The position numbers were made by a program, and so were the translations under genes. A stretch of 64,000 nt of DNA from positions 60,708 to 124,707 of the forward strand of contig JAJVIN010000051.1 in NCBI GenBank assembly GCA_022071945.1, given 5' to 3'. Shown here one piece after another: positions 15,846-24,355 of the stretch. Each line of letters begins with the position of its first letter. Within the stretch, counting starts at the first letter, position 1. Origin of the DNA: Thermoanaerobaculia bacterium. Its GTDB lineage: Bacteria; Acidobacteriota; Thermoanaerobaculia; UBA5066. Under the pieces are notes generated by a model. That model saw only the letters and a program-made list of their open reading frames with translations, ran no database searches and was not told where the DNA came from.

Positions 15846-17603
15846 ATGCTCTTCGCTTCCTCTCCCCTGGATGACCGGTTCTGGCCCGTTGCGGCCTTTC
15901 TCTGTCTCGTGGCTCTCGCGGCCACGGGTGCTCCCGGCGCTCTCGCCGATTCCTGGAGGATCACCCGCTCGCAGGGCTTCCACATCAACGACGTCTGGGG
16001 GAGCTCGGAGAAGGATGTCTTCGCCGTCGGGGAGAACGGGACCATCCTTCACCACGACGGCACCACGTGGACCCCGATGGAGAGCGGAACATCCGTGACG
16101 CTCTTCGGTGTCTGGGGAACGGGCCCGCGCGAGGTCTTCGCCGCGGGCACGGAGGGGACGATCCTCCGCTTCGACGGCACCGCGTGGAAGCCGATGAAGA
16201 GCGGCGTCAGGGAACGGCTCTACCGGATCTGGGGCACGAGCGGGACCGACCTCTTCGTCGTCGGATACAACGGGACCATCCTCCACTACGAAGGGGAGAG
16301 GTGGAGCGTTCAGGCCGGGAAGCCCGGGTGGGGTGACCGGGGCGATGGCGGTCCCTGGATGCAGGGCATCTGGGGCGCCTCGCCGCGCCAGGTCTTCGCT
16401 GCCGGCAGTCAAGGCACCCTCCTGCGCTACGACGGCCGGACCTGGTCCCCGATGGCTAGCGGAACGACGGCCACGCTCACGAGTGTCTGGGGAACCTCGG
16501 CCAGGAACGTCTTCGCCGCCGGACAGGACGGCACGATCCTGCGCTTCGACGGATCCTCGTGGAAGCCGATGGACTCCGGCGCTCCCGGTGTCCTCCTGGG
16601 GGGCCTCTCCGGTTCCTCGGAGTCTCGGGTCTTGGCCGTTGGACGAGGGACCATTCTGCGGTTCGACGGCGTTCGCTGGAACAGGGAGAACGTTCCCCCG
16701 GACCGGACCCTGACGTCCGTCTGGGTCAGCCCATCCGGTAGCGCGGTCGCCGCGGGCCTTCTCGGAACGATCCTTCAGTCGGGGGGAACCGCGCCCGCCG
16801 CCCCCGCCACGACTCGAGAGACGCTCTACGCGATCTGGGCCAGTCCCGAGGGCGAGGCTCACATCGTCGGATCGGCCGGAATCTCCCTCAGAAACGCCGG
16901 CGGCTCGTGGCAGATCACGCCCACCGGGACGAAGTCGATCCTGTACGACGTGTGGGGGGCCTCGCCCTCCTTCGTCCTGGCCGTGGGCGCGGGCGGGACG
17001 ATCCTGCGCTTCGACGGCAGCAGCTGGACACCCATGGAGAGTGGAACGGCGAAGAACCTGAGGGGGGTCTGGGCCGCCTCCGAAAGGGAAGCCTACGCGG
17101 CCGGAGCGGAGGGCACCCTTCTGCGGTTCGATGGCAGCTCGTGGGCGCCGGAAGCGAGCGGAACCCTGGCCGAATTGCGGTCGGTCTTCGGAGACGGGAG
17201 GGGGAACGTCTTTGCCGTCGGCGAGAGGGGGACGATTCTTAGCCGTTCCGGCCCCGGACACTGGAGCGTCGAGGCGAGCCCGGCCTCGGGCCCCCTGACG
17301 AAGGTCTGGTGCGCGCCAGATGGCGCTGTCTTCGCGGTGGGAGCGATTGGGACCGTCCTCCGCCGCGCTGGCGGAGCCTGGGAGGCCATGAGAACGCCCA
17401 CCGGACACCCTCTCGAGGGGGCCGGGGGCCGCTCGAAGAGCGATGTTTACGCGGTGGGCCGCGAGGGGACCGTCCTCCACTTCGACGGCGAATCGTGGAG
17501 GACCCTCGGCCGGGCTCCGGCTCAGCTCCAGGACGTCTGGTGCTTTTCTGACGGGAAGGTCCTGGCGATCGGAGCCTTCGGTACGATGCACACCATCAAA
17601 TGA
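15846..17603 (+). CDS. Secreted 14-repeat beta-propeller protein
   Basis: A 585-residue protein with an N-terminal signal peptide (VAAFLCLVALAATGAPGALA) and 14 tandem units of roughly 40 residues with the pattern VWGxxxxxVFAVGxxGTILRFDGxxWxPM. Fourteen units would close two seven-bladed propellers. There are no catalytic motifs and no membrane anchor apart from the signal. It starts 59 bases after the propeller-kinase gene on the same strand, so it may be co-expressed and act outside the cytoplasm, perhaps as a ligand-binding partner. GTG 15843 is an in-frame alternative start directly before the ATG. Confidence 0.75.
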   Translation: MLFASSPLDDRFWPVAAFLCLVALAATGAPGALADSWRITRSQGFHINDVWGSSEKDVFAVGENGTILHHDGTTWTPMESGTSVTLFGVWGTGPREVFAAGTEGTILRFDGTAWKPMKSGVRERLYRIWGTSGTDLFVVGYNGTILHYEGERWSVQAGKPGWGDRGDGGPWMQGIWGASPRQVFAAGSQGTLLRYDGRTWSPMASGTTATLTSVWGTSARNVFAAGQDGTILRFDGSSWKPMDSGAPGVLLGGLSGSSESRVLAVGRGTILRFDGVRWNRENVPPDRTLTSVWVSPSGSAVAAGLLGTILQSGGTAPAAPATTRETLYAIWASPEGEAHIVGSAGISLRNAGGSWQITPTGTKSILYDVWGASPSFVLAVGAGGTILRFDGSSWTPMESGTAKNLRGVWAASEREAYAAGAEGTLLRFDGSSWAPEASGTLAELRSVFGDGRGNVFAVGERGTILSRSGPGHWSVEASPASGPLTKVWCAPDGAVFAVGAIGTVLRRAGGAWEAMRTPTGHPLEGAGGRSKSDVYAVGREGTVLHFDGESWRTLGRAPAQLQDVWCFSDGKVLAIGAFGTMHTIK

Positions 17604-17619
17604 GTGGAGGCTCGCGACC

Positions 17620-18399
17620 GTGACCCTCATCGAACCGCAGACCGCAGTGACGGCGTTTCGTCCCTCCGCAATCGCTGGGAACCGGTGGCGCGGGAAGGGA
17701 GAACCCGCTCTGGTCTCGCTTCTGGACGAGCATCCAGCGGTCGTCCTGAGAGGAGCGATGCCGGGCGAAGAGGCCGCCGGACTGGCTTCTCGCGTCCTTT
17801 CGGCGCGGGCAGATTGGACACCCGACTTCGGCGGCGACCAGTTCGCTCTCGGACGGGCCTTCTACACGCACCTCGAAACCGGGAAGTCCAGGGAGTACTT
17901 CGCGGGAGCCCGCGCCTCGGACGCTCTTCTCGAGAGAGTCCTGCCCGGGCTGCAGGCGCGAACCCTGGACCTGATGGGCCGGCTCCTCGGCGGAGAGGTT
18001 CGACAGCGTCCCGGTTTTTGCGGACCGGGCGTTCACGTCTTCCCGGCGTCCGGCAAGGTCGCTCGGGAGGGAGGCGTCGTCCACTTCGACCTGGAAGGCC
18101 TGACCGAGTACCAGAAGGCCACGGGAGCGCCGTCGGTTTCTCTCGTCTGGACGCTTCAGCCGGGCGTCTTTGGCGGGGGGCTGCGGCTCTGGGAAGTCCT
18201 TTACGAAGGGATCCCCGACTCCGAGGTCGAGCCGTGCGAGTACCGCCACGCGACGGTACGGTCGGAAGCGGGCGACGCGCTCTTTTTCGACAGCCTTCGC
18301 CTCCACCAGATCCGGCCGTTCCGAGGAGAGCGGGACCGGATCTCGGTCACCGCTCACGCCGTCGCGGTCGACCGGGGAGTCTGGGAAGTCTGGTTCTGA
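17620..18399 (+). CDS. 2-oxoglutarate/Fe(II) oxygenase-like protein
   Basis: A 259-residue protein with the double-stranded beta-helix iron motif: H155-x-D157 in VVHFDLEG, distal H229 in LRLHQIRPF, and R240 in RDRISVTAH for 2-oxoglutarate. It would hydroxylate or desaturate an unknown substrate. The start is GTG 17620, with GGAGG at 17606-17610; longer versions of the frame run antisense to nothing useful and into the preceding gene. It stands at the left end of a cluster with two further oxygenase-like proteins, a Rieske enzyme and an ATP-grasp ligase. It is convergent with the following leftward gene (28-base gap). Confidence 0.7.
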   Translation: MTLIEPQTAVTAFRPSAIAGNRWRGKGEPALVSLLDEHPAVVLRGAMPGEEAAGLASRVLSARADWTPDFGGDQFALGRAFYTHLETGKSREYFAGARASDALLERVLPGLQARTLDLMGRLLGGEVRQRPGFCGPGVHVFPASGKVAREGGVVHFDLEGLTEYQKATGAPSVSLVWTLQPGVFGGGLRLWEVLYEGIPDSEVEPCEYRHATVRSEAGDALFFDSLRLHQIRPFRGERDRISVTAHAVAVDRGVWEVWF

Positions 18400-18427
18400 A
18401 GGGTGTGTGGCGGGCCGGGTCGATCCG

Positions 18428-19003
18428 CTACCGGTCCTCGATCATCCGCAGGTACTGGAATTTGCGGTCCGTGAGGTCCTCGGCTGTGAGACCCCAGCTT
18501 TCGTCGCCAGGGATGACGTAGAAGACGTCCGACTTCACCGCGGCGAAGTTCATGACGCCGAGGCCGCTCAGGATCTTCACGAAGGTCTGCTTTTTCCAGA
18601 GCAGGTTCTCGGGGACCTCGCACAGCTTCGCCACGTCCCGGGCACATTGAGAACCGGCGTCCATGAGGAAGGACATCGTGAAAGTCATGAAGCGTGGCTC
18701 GCCGTGGCGCCTCGGGGCGCCCGAGGCCTCCTTGCGCGCCCCCTCGCGGGTGATCATGCCGTTGCACCACATGTCGTAGTCCTTCAGCGCGCGCTCGTTG
18801 TCGTCGAAGAAGTCCCAGCATCCCCTGACGAATGCATCCTGGTTGGCCACGAGAATCTGGACGGCCGACCTCAACATCTGCCACTTCTTGCCAGGGCTAC
18901 TGATCGCCGGGTGCTCGGCGACGAGGGCTCTCAATTCGGACCAGAGCTCGCTATCGGGCGCCAGTTCCAGACAGAGTTCGAGGGCGAAGATGGCGTGGTT
19001 CAC
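18428..19003 (-). CDS. Conserved-looking protein of unknown function
   Basis: A 191-residue soluble protein with no signal peptide or membrane segment. It is rich in aromatic residues and has cysteines at WCNG, SQCARD and KLCEV. The C-terminus KFQYLRMIEDR is charged. No family is recognised. It starts 30 bases after the stop of the anchored Gly/Ser-tailed protein on the same strand and is probably the third gene of that operon. Confidence 0.6.
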   Translation of the reverse strand: MNHAIFALELCLELAPDSELWSELRALVAEHPAISSPGKKWQMLRSAVQILVANQDAFVRGCWDFFDDNERALKDYDMWCNGMITREGARKEASGAPRRHGEPRFMTFTMSFLMDAGSQCARDVAKLCEVPENLLWKKQTFVKILSGLGVMNFAAVKSDVFYVIPGDESWGLTAEDLTDRKFQYLRMIEDR

Positions 19004-19033
19004 GGGACTTCCTCCGCGTTTCTTCCGAAACGT

Positions 19034-20401
19034 TCAGCCACTCCAGCCTCCCGAGAACCGGTTCTGCGATCCCCTTCGGCCGAGAGCGGCCGCCATCACG
19101 AGCCCCGAGCCCCCCACCATGACGGCGACGTTCCCGAGGCTCTCGGGGGTCGTGGCGGCCGCCGTGCTCCTCGAAATGAACGAGTACCGGCTGGCATCCG
19201 ACGCCTTGAATGCCGTCGACTGATCCAGGGTCGGAGTGAACGATGAATCATAGGGGTAGGCGATCCAGAAGGTGGCGTCGGTCTCGGCGGAACCCCCGAA
19301 GTAGAGGGGCGACGGTCCCGAGGTCACCGCCGTCGTGCCGAAATCCGTCAGGGCGAGCGCCCTGACGGCCACTGTCTGGGGTTCGGGATAGGCGGGCGCC
19401 AGGACGGCGTTGATGTCGTCGGGCTCCGGGAGCGCCGCGGGTGAGGCAACGACGTAGAGGAGCGCCTGGATCTCGTCCTGGGCCAGCGCCGAGAGCCGGG
19501 GGGCCCTCGCGTAGTACCGGTTGTCGAAGCGGTCCGACTCCTCGGAGTAGGCCGACATCCGTCTGCGGTCCAGGAGGAATAGGGGCCGGGCCGAGCTCCG
19601 CAGGTTCTTCTGCTCCGCGAAGCGGGGCTGATAGTAGGCGAGAGCGGCCAGGGTCTGGTGTGTCGGGACGACCCCGACCGGATGCGGCCAGTTGTCGAAC
19701 AGGAGGACGGGCTCGAAGACCGAGCAGGCTCCCGCGGCGAAGGCGACGCACTCGGGTCCCGGCAGGTCGGCCAGGATGGCGAGGGAGCGGCGCCCCGAGC
19801 AGAGACGCGCGAGAGCCTCGCCCGCCCGATAGGCCTTTTCCATCTCCGGGGTCACGATGGGGAGGATGACCTCCGACAGCGTCTTGAAGGGTGGGAGCGC
19901 CGGAGCCGTCGTCCCCGCCGCTGGCGCCGGAAGCGCGGCGGCGGGCTGGGCCTTCAGGGACATCGGCAGGGTGTTCACGTAGTACTTCGCGTTGTAAGCG
20001 GGAAGCATCACGTCGGGTAGCTGATCGAGATCCGCCCGGACGAAGGGCTTCTCCGAGACTCCGTTGAAGACGAGGGGCTTGCCCCGCGCGCCGAAATCCC
20101 AGCCGAACTGCCGCTGCATCTCGAGGGAGCGGCGTGTGTCGACGGTCTCGCTCGGTCCCGAGAAGATCTTCGAGATCCCGTATCCCGCCATCCCGATCGC
20201 GCCGAGAACGCCTCCGGCCGCGATGAGGCCGACCAGGACGTGGCGGCGTTCGACCGTGCTGTCCTGGGAGGCGAGGGCCTTGTGCCACCAGCGGGCACCG
20301 ACGATCCCCTCGTCGTTCAGTTCGACGTCGCGCTCGAACTCCTGTCCCGAGCCGGACCCCGAGCCGGGAGGTTTTGGAGGAGGGGGAACGGGGGTGGTCA
20401 A
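19034..20401 (-). CDS. Membrane-anchored protein with Pro-rich N-terminus and Gly/Ser-rich C-terminal tail
   Basis: A 455-residue protein of unknown family. A Pro/Gly-rich cytoplasmic leader is followed near residue 52 by an anchor (RRHVLVGLIAAGGVLGAIGM), then a largely soluble domain and a second hydrophobic stretch (NVAVMVGGSGLVMAAALG) just before the tail RRGSQNRFSGGWSG. The start is TTG 20401, in a TTGA overlap with the oxygenase stop and with AGGAGG five bases upstream, so the two are translationally coupled. Tails of this kind are seen on YgiB-type proteins encoded next to ATP-grasp ligases of the YgiC type, as here. A role as substrate of the ligase is speculation from that parallel. 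Confidence 0.65.
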   Translation of the reverse strand: MTTPVPPPPKPPGSGSGSGQEFERDVELNDEGIVGARWWHKALASQDSTVERRHVLVGLIAAGGVLGAIGMAGYGISKIFSGPSETVDTRRSLEMQRQFGWDFGARGKPLVFNGVSEKPFVRADLDQLPDVMLPAYNAKYYVNTLPMSLKAQPAAALPAPAAGTTAPALPPFKTLSEVILPIVTPEMEKAYRAGEALARLCSGRRSLAILADLPGPECVAFAAGACSVFEPVLLFDNWPHPVGVVPTHQTLAALAYYQPRFAEQKNLRSSARPLFLLDRRRMSAYSEESDRFDNRYYARAPRLSALAQDEIQALLYVVASPAALPEPDDINAVLAPAYPEPQTVAVRALALTDFGTTAVTSGPSPLYFGGSAETDATFWIAYPYDSSFTPTLDQSTAFKASDASRYSFISRSTAAATTPESLGNVAVMVGGSGLVMAAALGRRGSQNRFSGGWSG

Positions 20402-21264
20402 GGCTGCCTCCTGTAGCGCTCCACGAGCGTCTGACGAAACTCGGGAGTGAAGACTCCGTCCACGCGGATCGAGTAGCGGAAGTAGGGGTCCGCGTGGACT
20501 CCGTGGTAGTCGTAGTCGTTGAACCAGATCACTCGTCCCTCGACGGTGATCTTCTCGCCCGTTTCCGGATCGAGGACATAGAGCCTCTTGCCGGGCACGG
20601 GAGAGATGGTCAGGAAGTGGTCGGGCTCGTCCTGTTCGTGAGGCTCGCCGTCGCGGTGCACCGTGCCGTGGTCGTGGGCCTCGAGCCCCATGATGTTGCA
20701 GCGGCCGATGTGGGTGAAGGGGAGTTTCTTGACGAACGCAATCGTCTTCGGGAGAAAGGTCTGGGCCTGCCGGGTGAACCTCTTGCCCTCGGGGTTGCTC
20801 TTGTCCTCCCACCGCAAGTTGGGGATGAGCTCCGCGTAGACCTTCCAGGGAAAGTAGACGCGGTGACGCATCTTCAGCCAGAGCATCTGGCGCATCGAGA
20901 GGGGAACATCGCGCTCTTCTCCGTACTGCACGCCCTGGCGATCGCCGGGATCGATGGAGTCCGGGTCGTCCGAGAGAGACCGGAAGATCGCGAACTGCGC
21001 GGAGTCGAGGCTCCGGATGACTTCCTGGTAATCGACCAGCGCCTCGTCCTCCATTCCGGGGGGCATGATGCCCATCGAACGGTGGCTGCCCCCCGTGTAG
21101 GCGACGGGCATCCCCGAGAGAGCGAGGCACACCTCGTCATGGATGGCGTCGAGGGAGGAAAGGTCGAAAAGATCGTCGAGGGTGACGAAGGGCCTTCCGA
21201 AGACGCCACGAATGGCTCCCGCTACTCCTCGAACTTTCGCGTCCGGGACCGTGACGGCGTTCAT
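20398..21264 (-). CDS. Aspartyl/asparaginyl beta-hydroxylase-like 2OG-Fe(II) oxygenase, copy 1
   Basis: A 288-residue protein with H203-x-D205 (TVHRDGEP), H254 (YDYHGVHADP) and R267 (YSIRVDG), the iron and 2-oxoglutarate ligands of the aspartyl/asparaginyl hydroxylase fold. It is a paralogue of the protein at 23500-24342: both share a (G/S)RPF/GQPF leader, YTGGS, VYFPWKV and WFND-D-YHGV. ATG 21264 is used; the open frame continues upstream but crosses the divergent DUF350 gene. It is the first gene of a leftward operon of three, and 54 bases separate it from the divergent DUF350 gene. Confidence 0.72.
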   Translation of the reverse strand: MNAVTVPDAKVRGVAGAIRGVFGRPFVTLDDLFDLSSLDAIHDEVCLALSGMPVAYTGGSHRSMGIMPPGMEDEALVDYQEVIRSLDSAQFAIFRSLSDDPDSIDPGDRQGVQYGEERDVPLSMRQMLWLKMRHRVYFPWKVYAELIPNLRWEDKSNPEGKRFTRQAQTFLPKTIAFVKKLPFTHIGRCNIMGLEAHDHGTVHRDGEPHEQDEPDHFLTISPVPGKRLYVLDPETGEKITVEGRVIWFNDYDYHGVHADPYFRYSIRVDGVFTPEFRQTLVERYRRQP

Positions 21265-21318
21265 CTGAGGCGCAGAGGATAGCAGTCTCCCTGAAACGCT
21301 CGGATAGAATCCGGCGCC

Positions 21319-22176
21319 GTGCAATCCGAAACACTGATCCGCGCGGGGTTCGCGACGGGTACGACCGTCGGCCTTCTCGTCATGTTCCACGGTCTTCAGA
21401 AGATCGTGTCGCCGCAGCACACCCTGATCGGGGACATGCGCGGCAAGAATCCGGCCTACCAGTTCGTTCAGGTCGGGCACGCCCTCGCGGTGCTCCTCTT
21501 GATCCCCGGAGTGGTCCGCGAGGCCCTCGGGGAGCCGACGCTGGGGATAGGCGCGATCTGGGCCGCCGTCTTCTCGCTCGCGGGCGTCGTCCTCATCCAG
21601 ATCGTCGGCTCCCTGGGGATCCGGCTTCTCCTGCGCTCGACTCTGACGGCCGAACTCGACAGCGGCAACGCCGCCGCTGGAATCGCCGGGGGCGTCAACT
21701 ACGTCGCCATCGGCATCCTCGCCTCCCGCGCCGTCGCCGGCAGCGACTTGAGGGGACTGGGTCTGGCCGTCGTCTTCTTCTGTCTCGCCGTCGTCACGCA
21801 CGCGGTCTTCGTCGCCCTGTTCCGCGCCCTGACCGCCTACGACGACTCCGAGCAAATCCAGGGCGAGAACCTGGCCGCCGCGCTCAGCTATGCGGGCGTC
21901 ACCGTCGCCGTGGCCCTCATCCTCGCCCGGGCCCTGGAGGGCGACTTCACGGGCTGGGCGAGCTCCCTCACCGGATTCGGCTGGGTGGCCGCCGCCGTGC
22001 TCGCCCTCTATCCGGTCCGGCAGATCATCGTTCAGGGCCTCATCCTCGGCCGCGCCCCGACTCTTCGGGGCGGCGCCCTCGACGACTCGATCGGCGCCGA
22101 GCGAAATTCAGGGATGGCCGCGATGGAAGCTCTCACCTACCTGGCCGCCGCGTTCGTCATCGTGAGCCTGGTGTGA
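21319..22176 (+). CDS. Membrane protein with tandem DUF350 domains
   Basis: A 285-residue polytopic protein of about eight hydrophobic helices. Two DUF350-like halves are visible, each with an Asn/Ala-rich helix: DSGNAAAGIAGGVNYVAIGI and GENLAAALSYAGVTVAVAL. DUF350 (YjfL-type) proteins are commonly encoded with glutathionylspermidine-synthase-like ATP-grasp enzymes, and here the two genes overlap as GTGA. The GTG start leaves only 54 bases to the divergent oxygenase gene, so the promoter region is shared. Transport or a membrane-bound role in handling the ligase product is inferred. Confidence 0.82.
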   Translation: MQSETLIRAGFATGTTVGLLVMFHGLQKIVSPQHTLIGDMRGKNPAYQFVQVGHALAVLLLIPGVVREALGEPTLGIGAIWAAVFSLAGVVLIQIVGSLGIRLLLRSTLTAELDSGNAAAGIAGGVNYVAIGILASRAVAGSDLRGLGLAVVFFCLAVVTHAVFVALFRALTAYDDSEQIQGENLAAALSYAGVTVAVALILARALEGDFTGWASSLTGFGWVAAAVLALYPVRQIIVQGLILGRAPTLRGGALDDSIGAERNSGMAAMEALTYLAAAFVIVSLV

Positions 22177-23552
22177 CCGTCCTTCCCGCCCCGGCCGGCA
22201 CCCAGACCTACGACGAGTTCGCGCGGCGCGTCGTCGAATCCGGCATCCTCCTCGACCCCTGGCTGGACGGCGAGCCGCGCCTGTCCATGACACCCCTCGT
22301 CCTCGGCCCCCACCGTTATCGCGATCTGGCGAGGGCCGGAGAGGACGTCGCCGAGCTCTACAACGAGGCCTGCCTTCTCGTCGAGGACGACGACGAGCTT
22401 CTCGAGAGTTTCTTCGGGCTGTCACCCGTCCAGCAGCTGATGTGGAACGTGTCGCGGCCCCTCTGGCACGGTCTGGCGCGCGCCGACGTCTTCGAAACCC
22501 ACGAGGGTTACGTCATCAGCGAGCTGAACTGCGACACCCCCACGGGCGAGGCCGAGGCCGTCGTCTTGGGCGAACTCTCGGCCCGGGACCATCCGGAGCT
22601 CGTCGACCCGAACCGGAACCTCGAACCCCGGTTCGGCGCCATGGTCGAGATCCTCATGGACCGGCTCCTCGACCGCCCGTTCAAGAAGGTGATCGGCATC
22701 GTCTACCCGACGGAGTTCACCGAGGACCTGTCGGTGATCCGCCTCTATCGGAAGTGGCTGGAGAAGGCCGGATTCGAGGTCGTCCTCGGCTCGCCCTACA
22801 ACCTCGGAGCCGACGGCGAGGGGAGGGCGACGCTCTTCGGCCGGCCCATCTTCGCCATGCTCCGGCACTACAAGACGGACGGGTGGGGCGAGCGCGTCAG
22901 CGCCTGGGACGACGAGACGCTCCCCGACTCGCTCCCGCTCGGCGCTCCCCTCTCCGTCGCCCTGAAGGCGAGCGTGGAGAGAAAGACGGCCGTCATCAAC
23001 CCGTTCGGCGCGGTCGTCCCGCAGAACAAGCGAATCATGGCCTTCATGTGGGAGCACATCCACCGCTTCTCCACTCGCGCCCGCGCCCTGATCGAGAAGT
23101 ACGTCCCCTACACGTCGCGCCTCGAGACGATCCATCAGGAGAGAGTCCTGGCCGACCGGGAAGGATGGGTTCTGAAGAGCGACTACGGCGCCGAGGGCGA
23201 AGAGGTCATCATCGGGCGTCTCACCGACGAGAAGACCTGGGCGGAGTCCGTCAAGCACGCGCGTCCCGGGCGGTGGGTCGCCCAGCGCTACTTCGAGGCC
23301 CTTGGCGAGGGGATGGAAGACGGAGCGGGGCAGGGCAAGGAACAAGCCGAAGCGGCAGTCGCCGTGAGCCCCTCTCCCGTTTCTGGCGTCCAGCCCCTCA
23401 ACTACGGCGTCTTTCTCGTGGGCGGCCAGGCCAGCGGCCTGTACGTCAGACGGCAGGCCGGCGCCACCGACGACCACGCCGTCAGCGTGCCCGTCCTCGT
23501 CAGGCCCCCCGCGCCGCCCGCGCGCGAAGAGACTCCACGAACCCCGGCCTGA
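22173..23552 (+). CDS. Glutathionylspermidine synthase-like ATP-grasp amide ligase
   Basis: A 459-residue ATP-grasp protein of the GSP synthase C-terminal family (YjfC/YgiC type). Recognisable segments are SELNCDTPTGEAEAV (metal/substrate loop), IGIVYPTEFTEDLSVI, WVLKSDYGAEGEEVIIG (ATP-grasp core) and RWVAQRYFEA. There is no N-terminal amidase. It should form an amide bond between a peptide or acid and an amine; the substrate is unknown and need not be glutathione. The start GTG overlaps the DUF350 stop. The last 53 bases lie on the opposite strand of the oxygenase copy 2 gene, making an overlapping convergent pair; the Pro/Arg-rich end (RPPAPPAREETPRTPA) looks like run-on sequence. Confidence 0.83.
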   Translation: MTVLPAPAGTQTYDEFARRVVESGILLDPWLDGEPRLSMTPLVLGPHRYRDLARAGEDVAELYNEACLLVEDDDELLESFFGLSPVQQLMWNVSRPLWHGLARADVFETHEGYVISELNCDTPTGEAEAVVLGELSARDHPELVDPNRNLEPRFGAMVEILMDRLLDRPFKKVIGIVYPTEFTEDLSVIRLYRKWLEKAGFEVVLGSPYNLGADGEGRATLFGRPIFAMLRHYKTDGWGERVSAWDDETLPDSLPLGAPLSVALKASVERKTAVINPFGAVVPQNKRIMAFMWEHIHRFSTRARALIEKYVPYTSRLETIHQERVLADREGWVLKSDYGAEGEEVIIGRLTDEKTWAESVKHARPGRWVAQRYFEALGEGMEDGAGQGKEQAEAAVAVSPSPVSGVQPLNYGVFLVGGQASGLYVRRQAGATDDHAVSVPVLVRPPAPPAREETPRTPA

Positions 23553-24342
23553 AGACGCCGTCGATCCGGATGGAGTAGCGGAAGAACGGGTCGTCCAGGA
23601 CGCCGTGGTAGTCCATGTCGTTGAACCAGTAGGCGCGCGCCTCAACGACGAGGGGCTCGTCCTCCGGATGGTTCTGGAGGTAGAAGCGCTTGTCGCCGCG
23701 GGGGCAGAGGGTGATCTCCTGCGGGACGCCGAGCGCGACCCCGGGCTCGGTGTCGCGGTGCAGCGGCGCGTGGTCGTTCGGCTCGATCCCGAAGATCACC
23801 GCCCGGCCGATTTCCGCGAACGGCAGGGACTCGATGAAGGCGACGGTCCGGGGGAAAACCTCCCGCGCCTCCTCTGCAAACGCCTTCCCCTTCCCGGAGT
23901 GCTTGTCGTCCCACGTGTCGTTCTCCAGGAGGTGGTAGCAAACCTTCCACGGAAAGTAGACCCCGTGGCGGTACGACAGCCACCGCTGCTGCACCCGGTT
24001 GAAAGGGTACGGCGTCTCGTCCCCGAAGGTGTAGCTCTGCCTCCTGGCGAGGTCAAAGGCGGAAGGGTCGTCGGAAAGCGAGAAGAAGACCTCGAGCTCC
24101 TCGTCCGGCAGCTCCTCGATGACGTGCATCGCGTCGAGGTATCCGTCTTCCATCGCCCAGGGCGCCACGACCCCCATCCACTTCAGCGAACCGCCGGTGT
24201 AGGAGGTCTCGACCAGGGAGAGGCCGCGGGAGATTTCGACGTCGATCTCGTCAAGTCCCGAGAGATCCAGCACCTCCTCGAGATCGATGAAGGGCTGACC
24301 GAAGATCCCCCAGATCGGCCCCAGTCGTTCGGCTGGATTCAT
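23500..24342 (-). CDS. Aspartyl/asparaginyl beta-hydroxylase-like 2OG-Fe(II) oxygenase, copy 2
   Basis: A 280-residue paralogue of the protein at 20398-21264, with H195-x-D197 (PLHRDTEP), H246 (MDYHGVLDD) and R259 (YSIRIDG). ATG 24342 is chosen for the AGGGAG just upstream; a start 33 bases earlier would overlap the Rieske gene. It follows the Rieske gene by 13 bases and is probably in one operon with it. Its 3' end overlaps the ATP-grasp gene on the other strand by 53 bases. Divergence of the copies in the middle region (residues 60-120) suggests different substrates. Confidence 0.72.
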   Translation of the reverse strand: MNPAERLGPIWGIFGQPFIDLEEVLDLSGLDEIDVEISRGLSLVETSYTGGSLKWMGVVAPWAMEDGYLDAMHVIEELPDEELEVFFSLSDDPSAFDLARRQSYTFGDETPYPFNRVQQRWLSYRHGVYFPWKVCYHLLENDTWDDKHSGKGKAFAEEAREVFPRTVAFIESLPFAEIGRAVIFGIEPNDHAPLHRDTEPGVALGVPQEITLCPRGDKRFYLQNHPEDEPLVVEARAYWFNDMDYHGVLDDPFFRYSIRIDGVFRPGFVESLRARAARGA

Positions 24343-24355
24343 AACGCTCCCTTCC

